NCBI RefSeq assembly: GCF_000506985.1
Contig: NZ_KI650981.1
Location: 171,122-235,121, forward strand
Reading direction: 5' to 3'
Length of the DNA: 64,000 bases
Source of the DNA: Advenella kashmirensis W13003
GTDB lineage: Bacteria; Pseudomonadota; Gammaproteobacteria; Burkholderiales; Burkholderiaceae_B
Positions 1 to 7,629 of the stretch are shown piece after piece. The number at the start of each line of letters is the position of its first letter. Position 1 is the first letter of the stretch. The notes under the pieces were generated by a model, which was given only the letters and a program-made list of their open reading frames with translations, was not told where the DNA came from and made no database searches. The position numbers and the translations under genes are program-made.

Positions 1-1275
1 ATCGAAATTGTGATCGGTGTATACGGCTTTAAGATGTCCTGGAATATCGCGATTGCGGATGTTGACGTCGATACCGACACGCTTAAGCGATTGGCGGATA
101 AATTCCGCATTGTTTTTGAACGCTTCGTGAAAATTCTGATATTCCTGATTCAGCGTAAACCTTACGCCGTTCTCTTTGCGAGGATAGCCCGCAGCATCGA
201 GCAATTGCTCCGCCCGCTTGGGGTCGAACGCATACTGGGGCACATCTTTTGTCGTATAAAATGTTTTCAGGCTGGATGGCACCGGTCCGGTGGCCGGCTT
301 GCCCAGTCCATACCAAACGACGTCCACGAGCGCCTTGCGGTCAATTGCATGGGCGATCGCGCGACGCACGTCGGGATTCTGCAAGATCGGGGTGCGCAAA
401 TTGAATTCCAGGAAGACGTAAGCCGATTGCCATGCGTAGCCATCCAGGCTGACGGCAAGGTTGGGATTAGATCGGATGCGTTGGATATCCGACAAAGGAA
501 CCGGATCGAACGGGGCGTAATCCGCCTCACCTGTTTCCAGCGCCGCTGCACGAGAGCCTGCATCCGGAATGAATCGAAAAACGAGTTTATCCAGATAGGG
601 CTTGCCGGTATCCCAATAGTTGGGGTTACGATCCAGCACGATATATTGACCTTTCTTCCACTCCTTGAAAACAAAGGGGCCGGTTCCGACGGGTTTCAGA
701 TTATAGGGATTGGTGAGAATATCGGTTCCTGCATATAGATGCTTTGGAAGCACTTGTCCTTCGATGGCATTAAGAGAGCTGAATACAACCAGAGAGGGGT
801 GACTCAAATGAAATACGACGGTGTGCTCATCAGGTGTATCGACCGATTCAATCGCTGCAAAGGTATTGCGGCTGCGGGGATGGGTTTTTTTCCAGACCTC
901 CATGGCGCTAAATTGCACATCAGCCGATGTGAACGGCTTGCCGTCGTGCCACTTGACGCCCTTGCGAAGTTTGAAGGTAATGGTTTTGCCATCTTCGGCG
1001 ACTTTCCAGGAGGTAGCCAACGAAGGCTGCAACTGCTGTTTTTCATCAAAGCTGAGCAAGCCTTCCAGAACATTGCTGGCGACCACACCGATCGAAAAAC
1101 TTGTATTGAATGCATTGGTCAACACATTGGGCTCAGGCTGTGCGATAGCGGTCAATGTTCCGCCTCGTACAGGTGTTTCCTGTGCGTTGAGGGCAGGGGA
1201 TCCGAGCAGGCCGAACGCTAGCGCGATGCCAGTCACCAAACGCAAAGTTAAATGTTTATTCTCAATTTGCTTCAT
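1..1275 (-). CDS. ABC transporter substrate-binding protein, SBP_bac_5 family (partial, C-terminus cut)
   Basis: Periplasmic binding protein of an oligopeptide/dipeptide/nickel-type ABC importer. 425 codons lie in the window and the frame runs off the left edge without a stop, so the last part of a protein usually near 500-540 residues is missing. The start is the ATG at 1275, giving a Sec signal peptide with hydrophobic core LRLVTGIALAFGLLG and cleavage near NAQE. After it come the family's opening RGGTLT and later KWHDGKPFTSADV, the SBP_bac_5 signature region; near the edge YTDHNFD is typical of the C-terminal lobe. It is divergent from the LacI regulator at 1556, and the double ATPase follows that regulator. 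Permease genes are not in the window and may lie to the left. The substrate cannot be told from sequence. Confidence 0.9.
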   Translation of the reverse strand, partial: MKQIENKHLTLRLVTGIALAFGLLGSPALNAQETPVRGGTLTAIAQPEPNVLTNAFNTSFSIGVVASNVLEGLLSFDEKQQLQPSLATSWKVAEDGKTITFKLRKGVKWHDGKPFTSADVQFSAMEVWKKTHPRSRNTFAAIESVDTPDEHTVVFHLSHPSLVVFSSLNAIEGQVLPKHLYAGTDILTNPYNLKPVGTGPFVFKEWKKGQYIVLDRNPNYWDTGKPYLDKLVFRFIPDAGSRAAALETGEADYAPFDPVPLSDIQRIRSNPNLAVSLDGYAWQSAYVFLEFNLRTPILQNPDVRRAIAHAIDRKALVDVVWYGLGKPATGPVPSSLKTFYTTKDVPQYAFDPKRAEQLLDAAGYPRKENGVRFTLNQEYQNFHEAFKNNAEFIRQSLKRVGIDVNIRNRDIPGHLKAVYTDHNFD

Positions 1276-1521
1276 TCCGGTTTATCCAAAAAAAATCACT
1301 AATGTGATATTCGAGTGAACTCATGATAACGATTCATTTGTTATGCAAAAAATACAAATTAAGAATTTATTTATGTGATTCGGTGAGGGTAGCGGCCTGG
1401 GACGCCCGTCGTGTCTGTGTTTCCGTACTGCGCCAACCCATGCGGCGCACACTTAGTTTTCTTTTGATATTTGATAATAAGAAAGCTGTCTTTTGATCGG
1501 TTGACGACCTGTGCCAATATG

Positions 1522-1533
1522 TGAACCGATTCA
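1522..1533. promoter_or_regulatory. Candidate LacI-family operator in the divergent promoter
   Basis: TGAACCGATTCA is a near-perfect inverted repeat (10 of 12 positions) around a central CG, the usual form of LacI-family operators. It sits 22 bases before the LacI start at 1556. A second copy of the core, ACGATTCATT within TGATAACGATTCAT (1324-1337), lies closer to the binding-protein gene. That spacing would let one regulator control both directions. The remainder of 1276-1555 is AT-rich and shows no gene. Confidence 0.45.
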
Positions 1534-1555
1534 TTCTCGGTAGAAATTTTTTCGT

Positions 1556-2629
1556 ATGTCTGTGACGAGTTCCGCAAAAAACAAGGTCAGTCGTACGACT
1601 GTGCGAGATGTGGCCAGGTTGGCAGGCGTGTCGGTCGGAACCGTGTCGCGTGTCGTCAATCGCGTAGACAACGTGACGCCTTTGATTCGTTCACGAGTCG
1701 AAGCAGCGATGATTTCTCTGAACTGGAAACCAAGCATGCTAGCCCAAAACATGCGAGACCAGTCCTCCCGCATGGTCGGATTTATCTTTTCCGATCTGGA
1801 TAATCCGCTGTTTGCTTCCATGGTCAAGGGAGCAGAGAGCGTGCTGACCAAAGCCGGTTACCAGTTGATTGTTGGCAGCAGCAATGATTCAGCCGAACAC
1901 GAGCGCAGTCTGATTGAGCTTTTCGGACAAAGACAGGCAGATGGGTTGATCTTCACCATGACGGACGAAGGGAATCCCGATGTGCTGGCAAGCCTCTCGC
2001 GTGCGAGTTTTCCTGTTGTCATGATAGAACGCGAAGTGACGATTCCTAGCTCAGGAAAAGTCGTGGCGGATCACTATGAAGGCACCTTGCAGGCGACGCG
2101 TTATCTGATCGGCCTTGGGCACAGGCGGATCGCGCTGATCACCGGCGGACAAAACAATTTTGTCGGACGTGCGCGAATGCGGGGCTTTATGCAGGCCCAT
2201 CGAGAACACGGGTTGGAGCCTGTGCTGCGATTGATCCGCTCCGATGATCGCATTGCCGATGCAGCCTTTGGCTACCGTGAAACCCAGTTGCTGCTTTCGA
2301 TGAACGGCAGGCCAACTGCCATCCTTGCATTGGGACGGAAATTGCTGCGGGGCGTATTGGCGGCCTGCCGCGCTACCTGCACCCGGATTCCCGAGGATAT
2401 ATCGCTGATCGCCACGAACGACAGTGAACTGGCAGAACTGGTGCAGCCCGCCGTCACTGTCGTACGCTACTCTGCATTTGATCTGGGCAGTGAGGCAGCC
2501 CACTTGCTGCTGCATCGTCTTGGCGCCGGGAACGACTGGAGTCCGAGCACCATCGTGGTGCCTACCGAGATCGTGATCCGGGGATCCTGCGCCGGTCCCG
2601 GACAAGGGTCAAAAGGGAGCGCCCTATGA
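1556..2629 (+). CDS. LacI family transcriptional regulator
   Basis: DNA-binding repressor of 357 residues, the usual LacI/PurR size. The N-terminal helix-turn-helix at about residues 15-40 carries VRDVARLAGVSVGTVSRVVN, followed by the hinge region (LAQNMRDQSS) and a periplasmic-binding-protein-like effector domain opening with MVGFIFSDLDNPLF. It lies between a divergent SBP_bac_5 binding protein and the ABC ATPase 21 bases downstream, so it probably controls this uptake system, with the effector being the transported compound or a derivative. The ATG at 1556 leaves a 14-residue tail before the HTH and has no strong Shine-Dalgarno; no other in-frame ATG fits better. Confidence 0.9.
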   Translation: MSVTSSAKNKVSRTTVRDVARLAGVSVGTVSRVVNRVDNVTPLIRSRVEAAMISLNWKPSMLAQNMRDQSSRMVGFIFSDLDNPLFASMVKGAESVLTKAGYQLIVGSSNDSAEHERSLIELFGQRQADGLIFTMTDEGNPDVLASLSRASFPVVMIEREVTIPSSGKVVADHYEGTLQATRYLIGLGHRRIALITGGQNNFVGRARMRGFMQAHREHGLEPVLRLIRSDDRIADAAFGYRETQLLLSMNGRPTAILALGRKLLRGVLAACRATCTRIPEDISLIATNDSELAELVQPAVTVVRYSAFDLGSEAAHLLLHRLGAGNDWSPSTIVVPTEIVIRGSCAGPGQGSKGSAL

Positions 2630-2650
2630 AGTATACCTGTCAGGAATATT

Positions 2651-4345
2651 ATGAGTGAACCATTGTTAAAGATAGAACGATTGGATATACGCTTTGGCGA
2701 TAAGCAGGTTGTGCACGGGGCGACGTTCGACATATCGGCGGGAGAAAAGGTCGCGCTGGTCGGCGAATCGGGATCCGGCAAAAGCGTCATTGCACTGAGC
2801 ATACTGAAATTGATCGCAGGTGCTACGATCACAGGCAAAGTCGAATTGGACGGGGAAGACCTTGTTCTTTTGCCTGAACGCGACCTGACGGCGGTGCGAG
2901 GCCGGGATTTTGCTGTCATATTCCAGGAACCGATGACTGCCCTCAACCCGCTGTATAGCGTAGGGGAGCAGATCGCCGAAATATATCGTGTGAAGCATGG
3001 CCTGGACGCCAGGCAGGCCTGGAACAAGGCGGTAGATCGACTGGTCGAAACCGAGATTTCTGACGCCGCGCGGCGGGCACGGGCATATCCGCATCAGCTG
3101 TCAGGCGGACAGCGGCAGCGCGCCATGATTGCGATGGCACTGGCATGTGAACCCAGGGTATTGCTTGCTGATGAGCCGACCACGGCGCTGGATGTGACCT
3201 TGCGCGTGCAAATTCTGACGCTGCTGGAACGGCTTCAGCGAAAGCGCAATATGGCTGTATTGCTGATCACGCACGATCTGAATCTGGTGCGCCGGTTCGC
3301 AGATCGTATCATCGTCCTGCAAGCGGGGAACATTGTTGAAGCGGGAACGGTAAACGAGGTATTTGCGGCACCGCGCCACGCCTACACCCGCAAATTGCTG
3401 GATAGTACGCCGGTCAGGAATGTCATCGAGGTCGACGCTGACGGAGCGTTGTCTGACACAATTCTGCGCACGCGCGACGCGGGCGTGGATTACCGCATTG
3501 CGGCGCGTTCATTGAGCGAAATGTTCCATCGTAATCTTTTCCATGCCGTGCAGGATATTTCTTTCGACCTGGGTCGTGGTCGAACATTGGGCATCATCGG
3601 CGAATCGGGCTCGGGCAAATCGACACTGGCGCAGGCTGTGTTGGGACTTTTGCCTTTCCGGGGAAATATCGAGATAGGCGACGTCTCGTGGCGAGATGCG
3701 ACAAATCAGGGGTTTGACGCCCGGAAACGATGGCGGCGCCGGATCCAAATGGTTTTCCAGGATCCTTACTCCTCGCTGAGTCCGAGAATGACGGTGCTGC
3801 AGATCGTCGGAGAGGCGTTATCATTTCACGAACCTGCCCTGTCAACCAAGGTTATCCGGTCGCGAGTGCAGGTGATGCTCGAAAGCGTCGGGCTCGCCGA
3901 GTCCCGGTTTCCGAACCTGTTGGCGCGGTATCCGCATGAGTTTTCGGGGGGACAGCGCCAACGCATTGCCATTGCCCGGGCCCTGATTACCCATCCCGAT
4001 ATTCTGGTGCTGGATGAGCCGACCAGCGCGCTGGATGTCACCATTCAGAGACAAGTGCTCAGTTTGTTGCAGTCGCTTCAGAAACGGCTCGGACTCAGCT
4101 ATTTGCTGATTACCCACGATATGGACGTGATCCACGCCATGGCGCACGACGTCATCGTAATGAAGGACGGCAGGGCAGTGGAGTATGGCGGTGTGCACGA
4201 TATCTTGCGATCTCCGCAGCATGACTATACACGCAAGCTGATCCAGTCGAGCAATACCATTTCCAGAGACGACGAGAAGAAGCCGTTGACAAGAAGCGTC
4301 AGCACGGTGCCGCATTCCATAGAAATGGCGTTCACGCATGCTTGA
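2651..4345 (+). CDS. Double ATP-binding ABC protein (DppD-DppF-like fusion), peptide/nickel type
   Basis: Cytoplasmic ATPase of a peptide-type ABC importer, with two complete nucleotide-binding domains in one chain of 564 residues (GsiA/YejF layout). Domain 1 (about 5-260) has Walker A GESGSGKS, signature LSGGQRQR and Walker B VLLADEPTTALD. Domain 2 (about 290-540) has Walker A GESGSGKS, signature FSGGQRQR and Walker B ILVLDEPTSALD. Both carry the C-terminal extension typical of oligopeptide ATPases (HAYTRKLLDSTP; HDYTRKLIQSS). AGGA at 2642 precedes the ATG at 2651. It should pair with the binding protein at the left edge; the two permeases are not in the window. Confidence 0.93.
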   Translation: MSEPLLKIERLDIRFGDKQVVHGATFDISAGEKVALVGESGSGKSVIALSILKLIAGATITGKVELDGEDLVLLPERDLTAVRGRDFAVIFQEPMTALNPLYSVGEQIAEIYRVKHGLDARQAWNKAVDRLVETEISDAARRARAYPHQLSGGQRQRAMIAMALACEPRVLLADEPTTALDVTLRVQILTLLERLQRKRNMAVLLITHDLNLVRRFADRIIVLQAGNIVEAGTVNEVFAAPRHAYTRKLLDSTPVRNVIEVDADGALSDTILRTRDAGVDYRIAARSLSEMFHRNLFHAVQDISFDLGRGRTLGIIGESGSGKSTLAQAVLGLLPFRGNIEIGDVSWRDATNQGFDARKRWRRRIQMVFQDPYSSLSPRMTVLQIVGEALSFHEPALSTKVIRSRVQVMLESVGLAESRFPNLLARYPHEFSGGQRQRIAIARALITHPDILVLDEPTSALDVTIQRQVLSLLQSLQKRLGLSYLLITHDMDVIHAMAHDVIVMKDGRAVEYGGVHDILRSPQHDYTRKLIQSSNTISRDDEKKPLTRSVSTVPHSIEMAFTHA

Positions 4346-4394
4346 CTGCGATGTGACTTGATTTGACGTTGACTGTCTTGATGGCACTTGACAT

Positions 4395-5354
4395 TTAAGT
4401 ACGGGCGTGCTGCTCGGCCAGCGAGTTGGTCCTTGCCGCCTTTTCAAGGCACGAAACAAACAGGGCCAGCGCCGGAGGCTGTGTCCGGCTTTTGTTCCAG
4501 ATGATGCCTAGCGGTCTCATCATCCTCGGGAAATTGAAATGAAGCAGCGCCAGTTGGTTTCGTTGACGATAATAGTCGGCAATGTCCCGTGTCGTGGTAG
4601 CGATCGAATCGGTCAGTTGCAGGTAAGCAATCACAAACTGTATTGACAGCGCCTCGACAAAGTCAGAAGGCATCGGCAGTCCTTGCTGTTCGAAGGTTCG
4701 CTCCAGCGGCTCGTGCAACAAGCCTTCGGAGGATGGCAGGACCCAAGGGTATTGCATGATGTCCGCCCAATCCAGTCTTTCGTGTTGCAATAGCGGATGG
4801 CCGGGACGGGTGACCAGCACGATCGGTTCCTGCGCAAGCACTTTGGATTCCAGATCGGGCAGGGAGTGCTTTTCCGCCAGGCGGCCGACGATAATATCGA
4901 TGTCTCCTTGCAGCATCTGCGGAAGCAACCGTTCCATTGTGCCTTCACGCAATAGCACATTTGTTTCGGGAGACTGGCGTTTTAACAGGGCTACGCTAAG
5001 CGGCAGCAATGCAGATACGACATTCGACAACACCCCAACTTTCAGCCGGCTTTTTCCTCCCGCCATCAAGTCCTTCAGGTCGTCACGGGCGTCGTTGTAT
5101 CCCTTTAGAAGATGCCGCGCATGCTTGATCAGGCTTTCGCCGTAAACCGTCGGCGTGACTCCTTTTGGCGTGCGATCGAACAGTTTCAGTCCCAATTCCT
5201 TTTCCATTTCCGACAGCATTTTTGACACGGCCGGCTGGGTCACATTGACATGTGACGCGACCTTGCCCACATGGCGCAGATCATCAAGCGCGACCAGTAA
5301 ACGCAAATGGCGCGTCTTGAGTTCATTACGGATAAACCAGTCTAGCGAAGTCAT
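4395..5354 (-). CDS. LysR family transcriptional regulator
   Basis: 319-residue LysR-type regulator. The N-terminal winged HTH (about residues 15-75) reads LRLLVALDDLRHVGKVASH then VTQPAVSKMLSEMEKELG, and the effector domain begins near KSRLKVGVLSNV. It resembles the GbpR/Cbl side of the family (TRHLRLLVALDD opening). The ATG at 5354 is preferred; a TTG three codons upstream is possible and neither has a strong ribosome-binding site. It is divergent from the long CoA-ester operon starting at 5713 and is the natural candidate for its activator, with a LysR-type box between them at 5435-5451. Confidence 0.9.
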   Translation of the reverse strand: MTSLDWFIRNELKTRHLRLLVALDDLRHVGKVASHVNVTQPAVSKMLSEMEKELGLKLFDRTPKGVTPTVYGESLIKHARHLLKGYNDARDDLKDLMAGGKSRLKVGVLSNVVSALLPLSVALLKRQSPETNVLLREGTMERLLPQMLQGDIDIIVGRLAEKHSLPDLESKVLAQEPIVLVTRPGHPLLQHERLDWADIMQYPWVLPSSEGLLHEPLERTFEQQGLPMPSDFVEALSIQFVIAYLQLTDSIATTTRDIADYYRQRNQLALLHFNFPRMMRPLGIIWNKSRTQPPALALFVSCLEKAARTNSLAEQHART

Positions 5355-5712
5355 AAATGCCAATCAATTGCGCGTTTTTTTGACGCTCTCGCTACGGCAG
5401 AAATACCGATAGGCGTCTTTTAACGCAGCAGAAAATTGCGAACAAAGCAATCATAACGCATGGCGGGTTCGTGCTGAACGGCATAGGAGAAGGGGCCGCA
5501 ATTTAAACGGGCAGAGCGTGTGCGAGGCATGAGAAGCCTCTCCTATGCCAGCCATGCTTATTGCGATGCATCATGAGTGTCCGGTAATGATAGTGCCCCT
5601 AAACTTCATTGGACGCGTCCAACAGACAAACGCATAATACGTTCGCCGGTGGACATGCCGGCGGCGGCAAACCTGCAGCAAGCGCCGATCAAAATTTGCC
5701 AGGGAGACAACA
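5355..5712. other. Divergent regulatory region, no gene
   Basis: 358 bases between the LysR gene and the Bug gene. I see no convincing coding sequence. It holds the LysR-type inverted repeat listed separately and a small hairpin GAGGC/GCCTC at 5524-5540. The ribosome-binding site GGGAGACAACA stands just before the ATG at 5713. Confidence 0.6.
5435..5451. promoter_or_regulatory. Candidate LysR-type box (T-N11-A)
   Basis: ATTGC-GAACAAA-GCAAT is a perfect 5-base inverted repeat with a 7-base spacer and contains the T-N11-A core known for LysR recognition sites. It sits 81 bases upstream of the LysR start and 262 bases before the Bug gene, which favours autoregulation plus divergent activation. 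Seen directly as a palindrome; binding is inferred. Confidence 0.5.
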
Positions 5713-6756
5713 ATGACTCGTACAAAAAAATCAATCGCCCCCAATACTGTTTTAGTCCGAAGACGATATCGCCCCGAATCCAGGAGTGTCATTCACTTGC
5801 TGGCCTGTGCAATGCTGGTATTCGGCACTTTACTGAATTCGGTGGCCGCTAGTGCCGACAGCTCATATCCTCATCAAGCTATCCGCATGGTTGTACCATT
5901 CGCAGCAGGTGGGGCTGCGGACGCAATAGGTCGCTCTGTAGCCGATGAGTTGCAAAAGGAACTTGGGCAACCGCTAGTCGTTGTTAATCGTGGCGGTGCA
6001 GGAACTGTCATCGGTGTGAATTATGTTGCAAAGGCGCCAGCGGATGGGTACACCCTGCTCTTGAGTGGCGATGCCGCCACTATCAACACTGCGAGTGGCC
6101 GCGCCCTGCCATACGATCTCATGAAAGAGTTGGTACCCATTTCCACACTGTTTTCCGGCGCACAGTTTGTGCTTGTGAACAAGAACAGTCAGTTCAGGAC
6201 GCTGGACGATCTCGTCAAGCGCGCGAAAGCCCATCCGGGTGAACTGAAATACGGCAGTTCAGGCATCGGGACCTCCATTCATCTTGCTGAAGAATCGTTT
6301 AATAAAGCCGCCGGCATCAAGGCAACGCATGTGCCTTATCGCGGTGTTGCGCCGGCGATCAATGATCTGATGGCGGGTCTGGTCGATTATGTCATTGCAG
6401 GATCGTCCGTAGCAACACCCGCTGTCCAGGGTGGCAGCCTGCGTGCGCTGGCGATTAATGACGCAAAAAGATCGGCGCAGTTGCCCGAGGTTCCTACTGC
6501 CATGGAACAGGGCGTTAATGTGCAGACCAAAGGCTGGTATGGACTGTGGGCGCCGTCGGGCACGCCCCCTGACGTGATTGACAAGTTGAATAGTGCGACG
6601 CAGGCGGTCCTTAAGTCCGAGGCGCTGTCGTCAAAATTTGAAGCACTGGGAGGAGAGGCCAAGGGCGCCTCTCTGGCCGATACCAGAAAATTTGTTGCGA
6701 ATGAATTGGAAAGCTTTCGCAAGCTTATTCGTGACGCGCATTTGAAACTCGATTAA
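5713..6756 (+). CDS. Bug/TctC family tripartite tricarboxylate transporter-type binding protein
   Basis: Periplasmic solute-binding protein of 347 residues. It has a long charged N-terminus (about 25 residues) before the hydrophobic signal core HLLACAMLVFGTLL and likely cleavage near ASADS. The mature part opens with the Bug signature YPHQAIRMVVPFAAGGAADA, then has PDGYTLLLS, HVPYRGVAPAINDLMAG and a closing helix. Bug proteins bind carboxylates and similar small molecules; no TctA or TctB gene is nearby. It is the first gene of the operon running to 15763, so its ligand is probably the acid degraded by the enzymes downstream. The ATG at 5713 follows GGGAGACAACA. Confidence 0.92.
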   Translation: MTRTKKSIAPNTVLVRRRYRPESRSVIHLLACAMLVFGTLLNSVAASADSSYPHQAIRMVVPFAAGGAADAIGRSVADELQKELGQPLVVVNRGGAGTVIGVNYVAKAPADGYTLLLSGDAATINTASGRALPYDLMKELVPISTLFSGAQFVLVNKNSQFRTLDDLVKRAKAHPGELKYGSSGIGTSIHLAEESFNKAAGIKATHVPYRGVAPAINDLMAGLVDYVIAGSSVATPAVQGGSLRALAINDAKRSAQLPEVPTAMEQGVNVQTKGWYGLWAPSGTPPDVIDKLNSATQAVLKSEALSSKFEALGGEAKGASLADTRKFVANELESFRKLIRDAHLKLD

Positions 6757-6774
6757 AAACGACCAGGAATGACT

Positions 6775-7563
6775 ATGCCTAATCATCAATTGAACGATTC
6801 CAGACCTGTACTCGTGAACTGTGCCGACGGCGTTGCCCATCTATCGTTGAACAGACCGGATTCGCGTAATGCCTTGAATCAGGAGATGCGCGATGCGTTG
6901 AAAGACGCGTTGCTGACGGCTGAGGCAGACGATCGGATACGAGCGATTCTTGTGACGGGAGAGGGTGCGAATTTCTGTGCCGGCGCGGATATACGCCAGC
7001 TTGAGGCACGCTCGACGTTAAGTTCAAGCTGGGCGCCGGAGCGGCTTGACACCGTTGTCGAGTCACTGAGCAAACCCGTCGTCGGGGCATTGCACGGGTA
7101 TGTCCTGGGCGGCGGCATGGAGCTGTCGCTCACGTTTACGATACGGCTGATCGCGGACAATTTTCAGGGCGGATTTCCTGAGGTCAAACTGGGTGTGTTT
7201 CCTGCATTGGGCGGAACGCAACGTCTTCCGCGTCTGATCGGCGAGGCGCGCACGCTGGACCTGATGCTAACCGGAAGAGTGTTCGACGCAAACGAAGCGC
7301 TTGCACTTGGTATCGCTGCCGAGGTGGTCGCCGCGGATCAGTTGCTTGAGCGCGGGCTGGCGCTGACCAGGAAACTCGCGCTTGGTCCTCCCGTTGCCAT
7401 GCGCGCGATCGTCGAGTGCGTGCGTCGGGCAAGCGACCTGAGCCTGAGGGACGGGCTGGACTATGAGCGCAGGCTGTTCGGCATTGTTTGCGGCACGGAC
7501 GATAAAAACGAGGGCATCCGTGCGTGGCTGGAAAAACGCAAGCCGACATTTACAGGGAAGTGA
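6775..7563 (+). CDS. Enoyl-CoA hydratase/isomerase family protein
   Basis: Crotonase-fold enzyme of 262 residues, probably hydrating an enoyl-CoA. The oxyanion-hole segment is GANFCAGADI. The two acidic catalytic positions appear in the GGGMELSL and FPEVKLG segments, and ALGGTQRLPRLIG follows as in true hydratases. The ATG at 6775 is preferred over 6769 because AGGA (6765-6768) is then six bases away instead of touching the start. It begins 18 bases after the Bug gene and belongs to the same operon; with the acyl-CoA dehydrogenase and thiolase-like protein downstream it supplies a beta-oxidation-like step. Confidence 0.88.
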   Translation: MPNHQLNDSRPVLVNCADGVAHLSLNRPDSRNALNQEMRDALKDALLTAEADDRIRAILVTGEGANFCAGADIRQLEARSTLSSSWAPERLDTVVESLSKPVVGALHGYVLGGGMELSLTFTIRLIADNFQGGFPEVKLGVFPALGGTQRLPRLIGEARTLDLMLTGRVFDANEALALGIAAEVVAADQLLERGLALTRKLALGPPVAMRAIVECVRRASDLSLRDGLDYERRLFGIVCGTDDKNEGIRAWLEKRKPTFTGK

Positions 7564-7629
7564 CCGACACGTGATTTCCTCAAGCGAAAAATATCATACG
7601 CCAAGCTGGCCTGGCAGGAGCGGTACATT

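Noticed and set aside
739-1318. Plus-strand frames opposite the SBP_bac_5 gene
   Set aside because: Shadows of the binding protein, whose minus-strand frame is open from 1275 to the window edge with signal peptide and family motifs.
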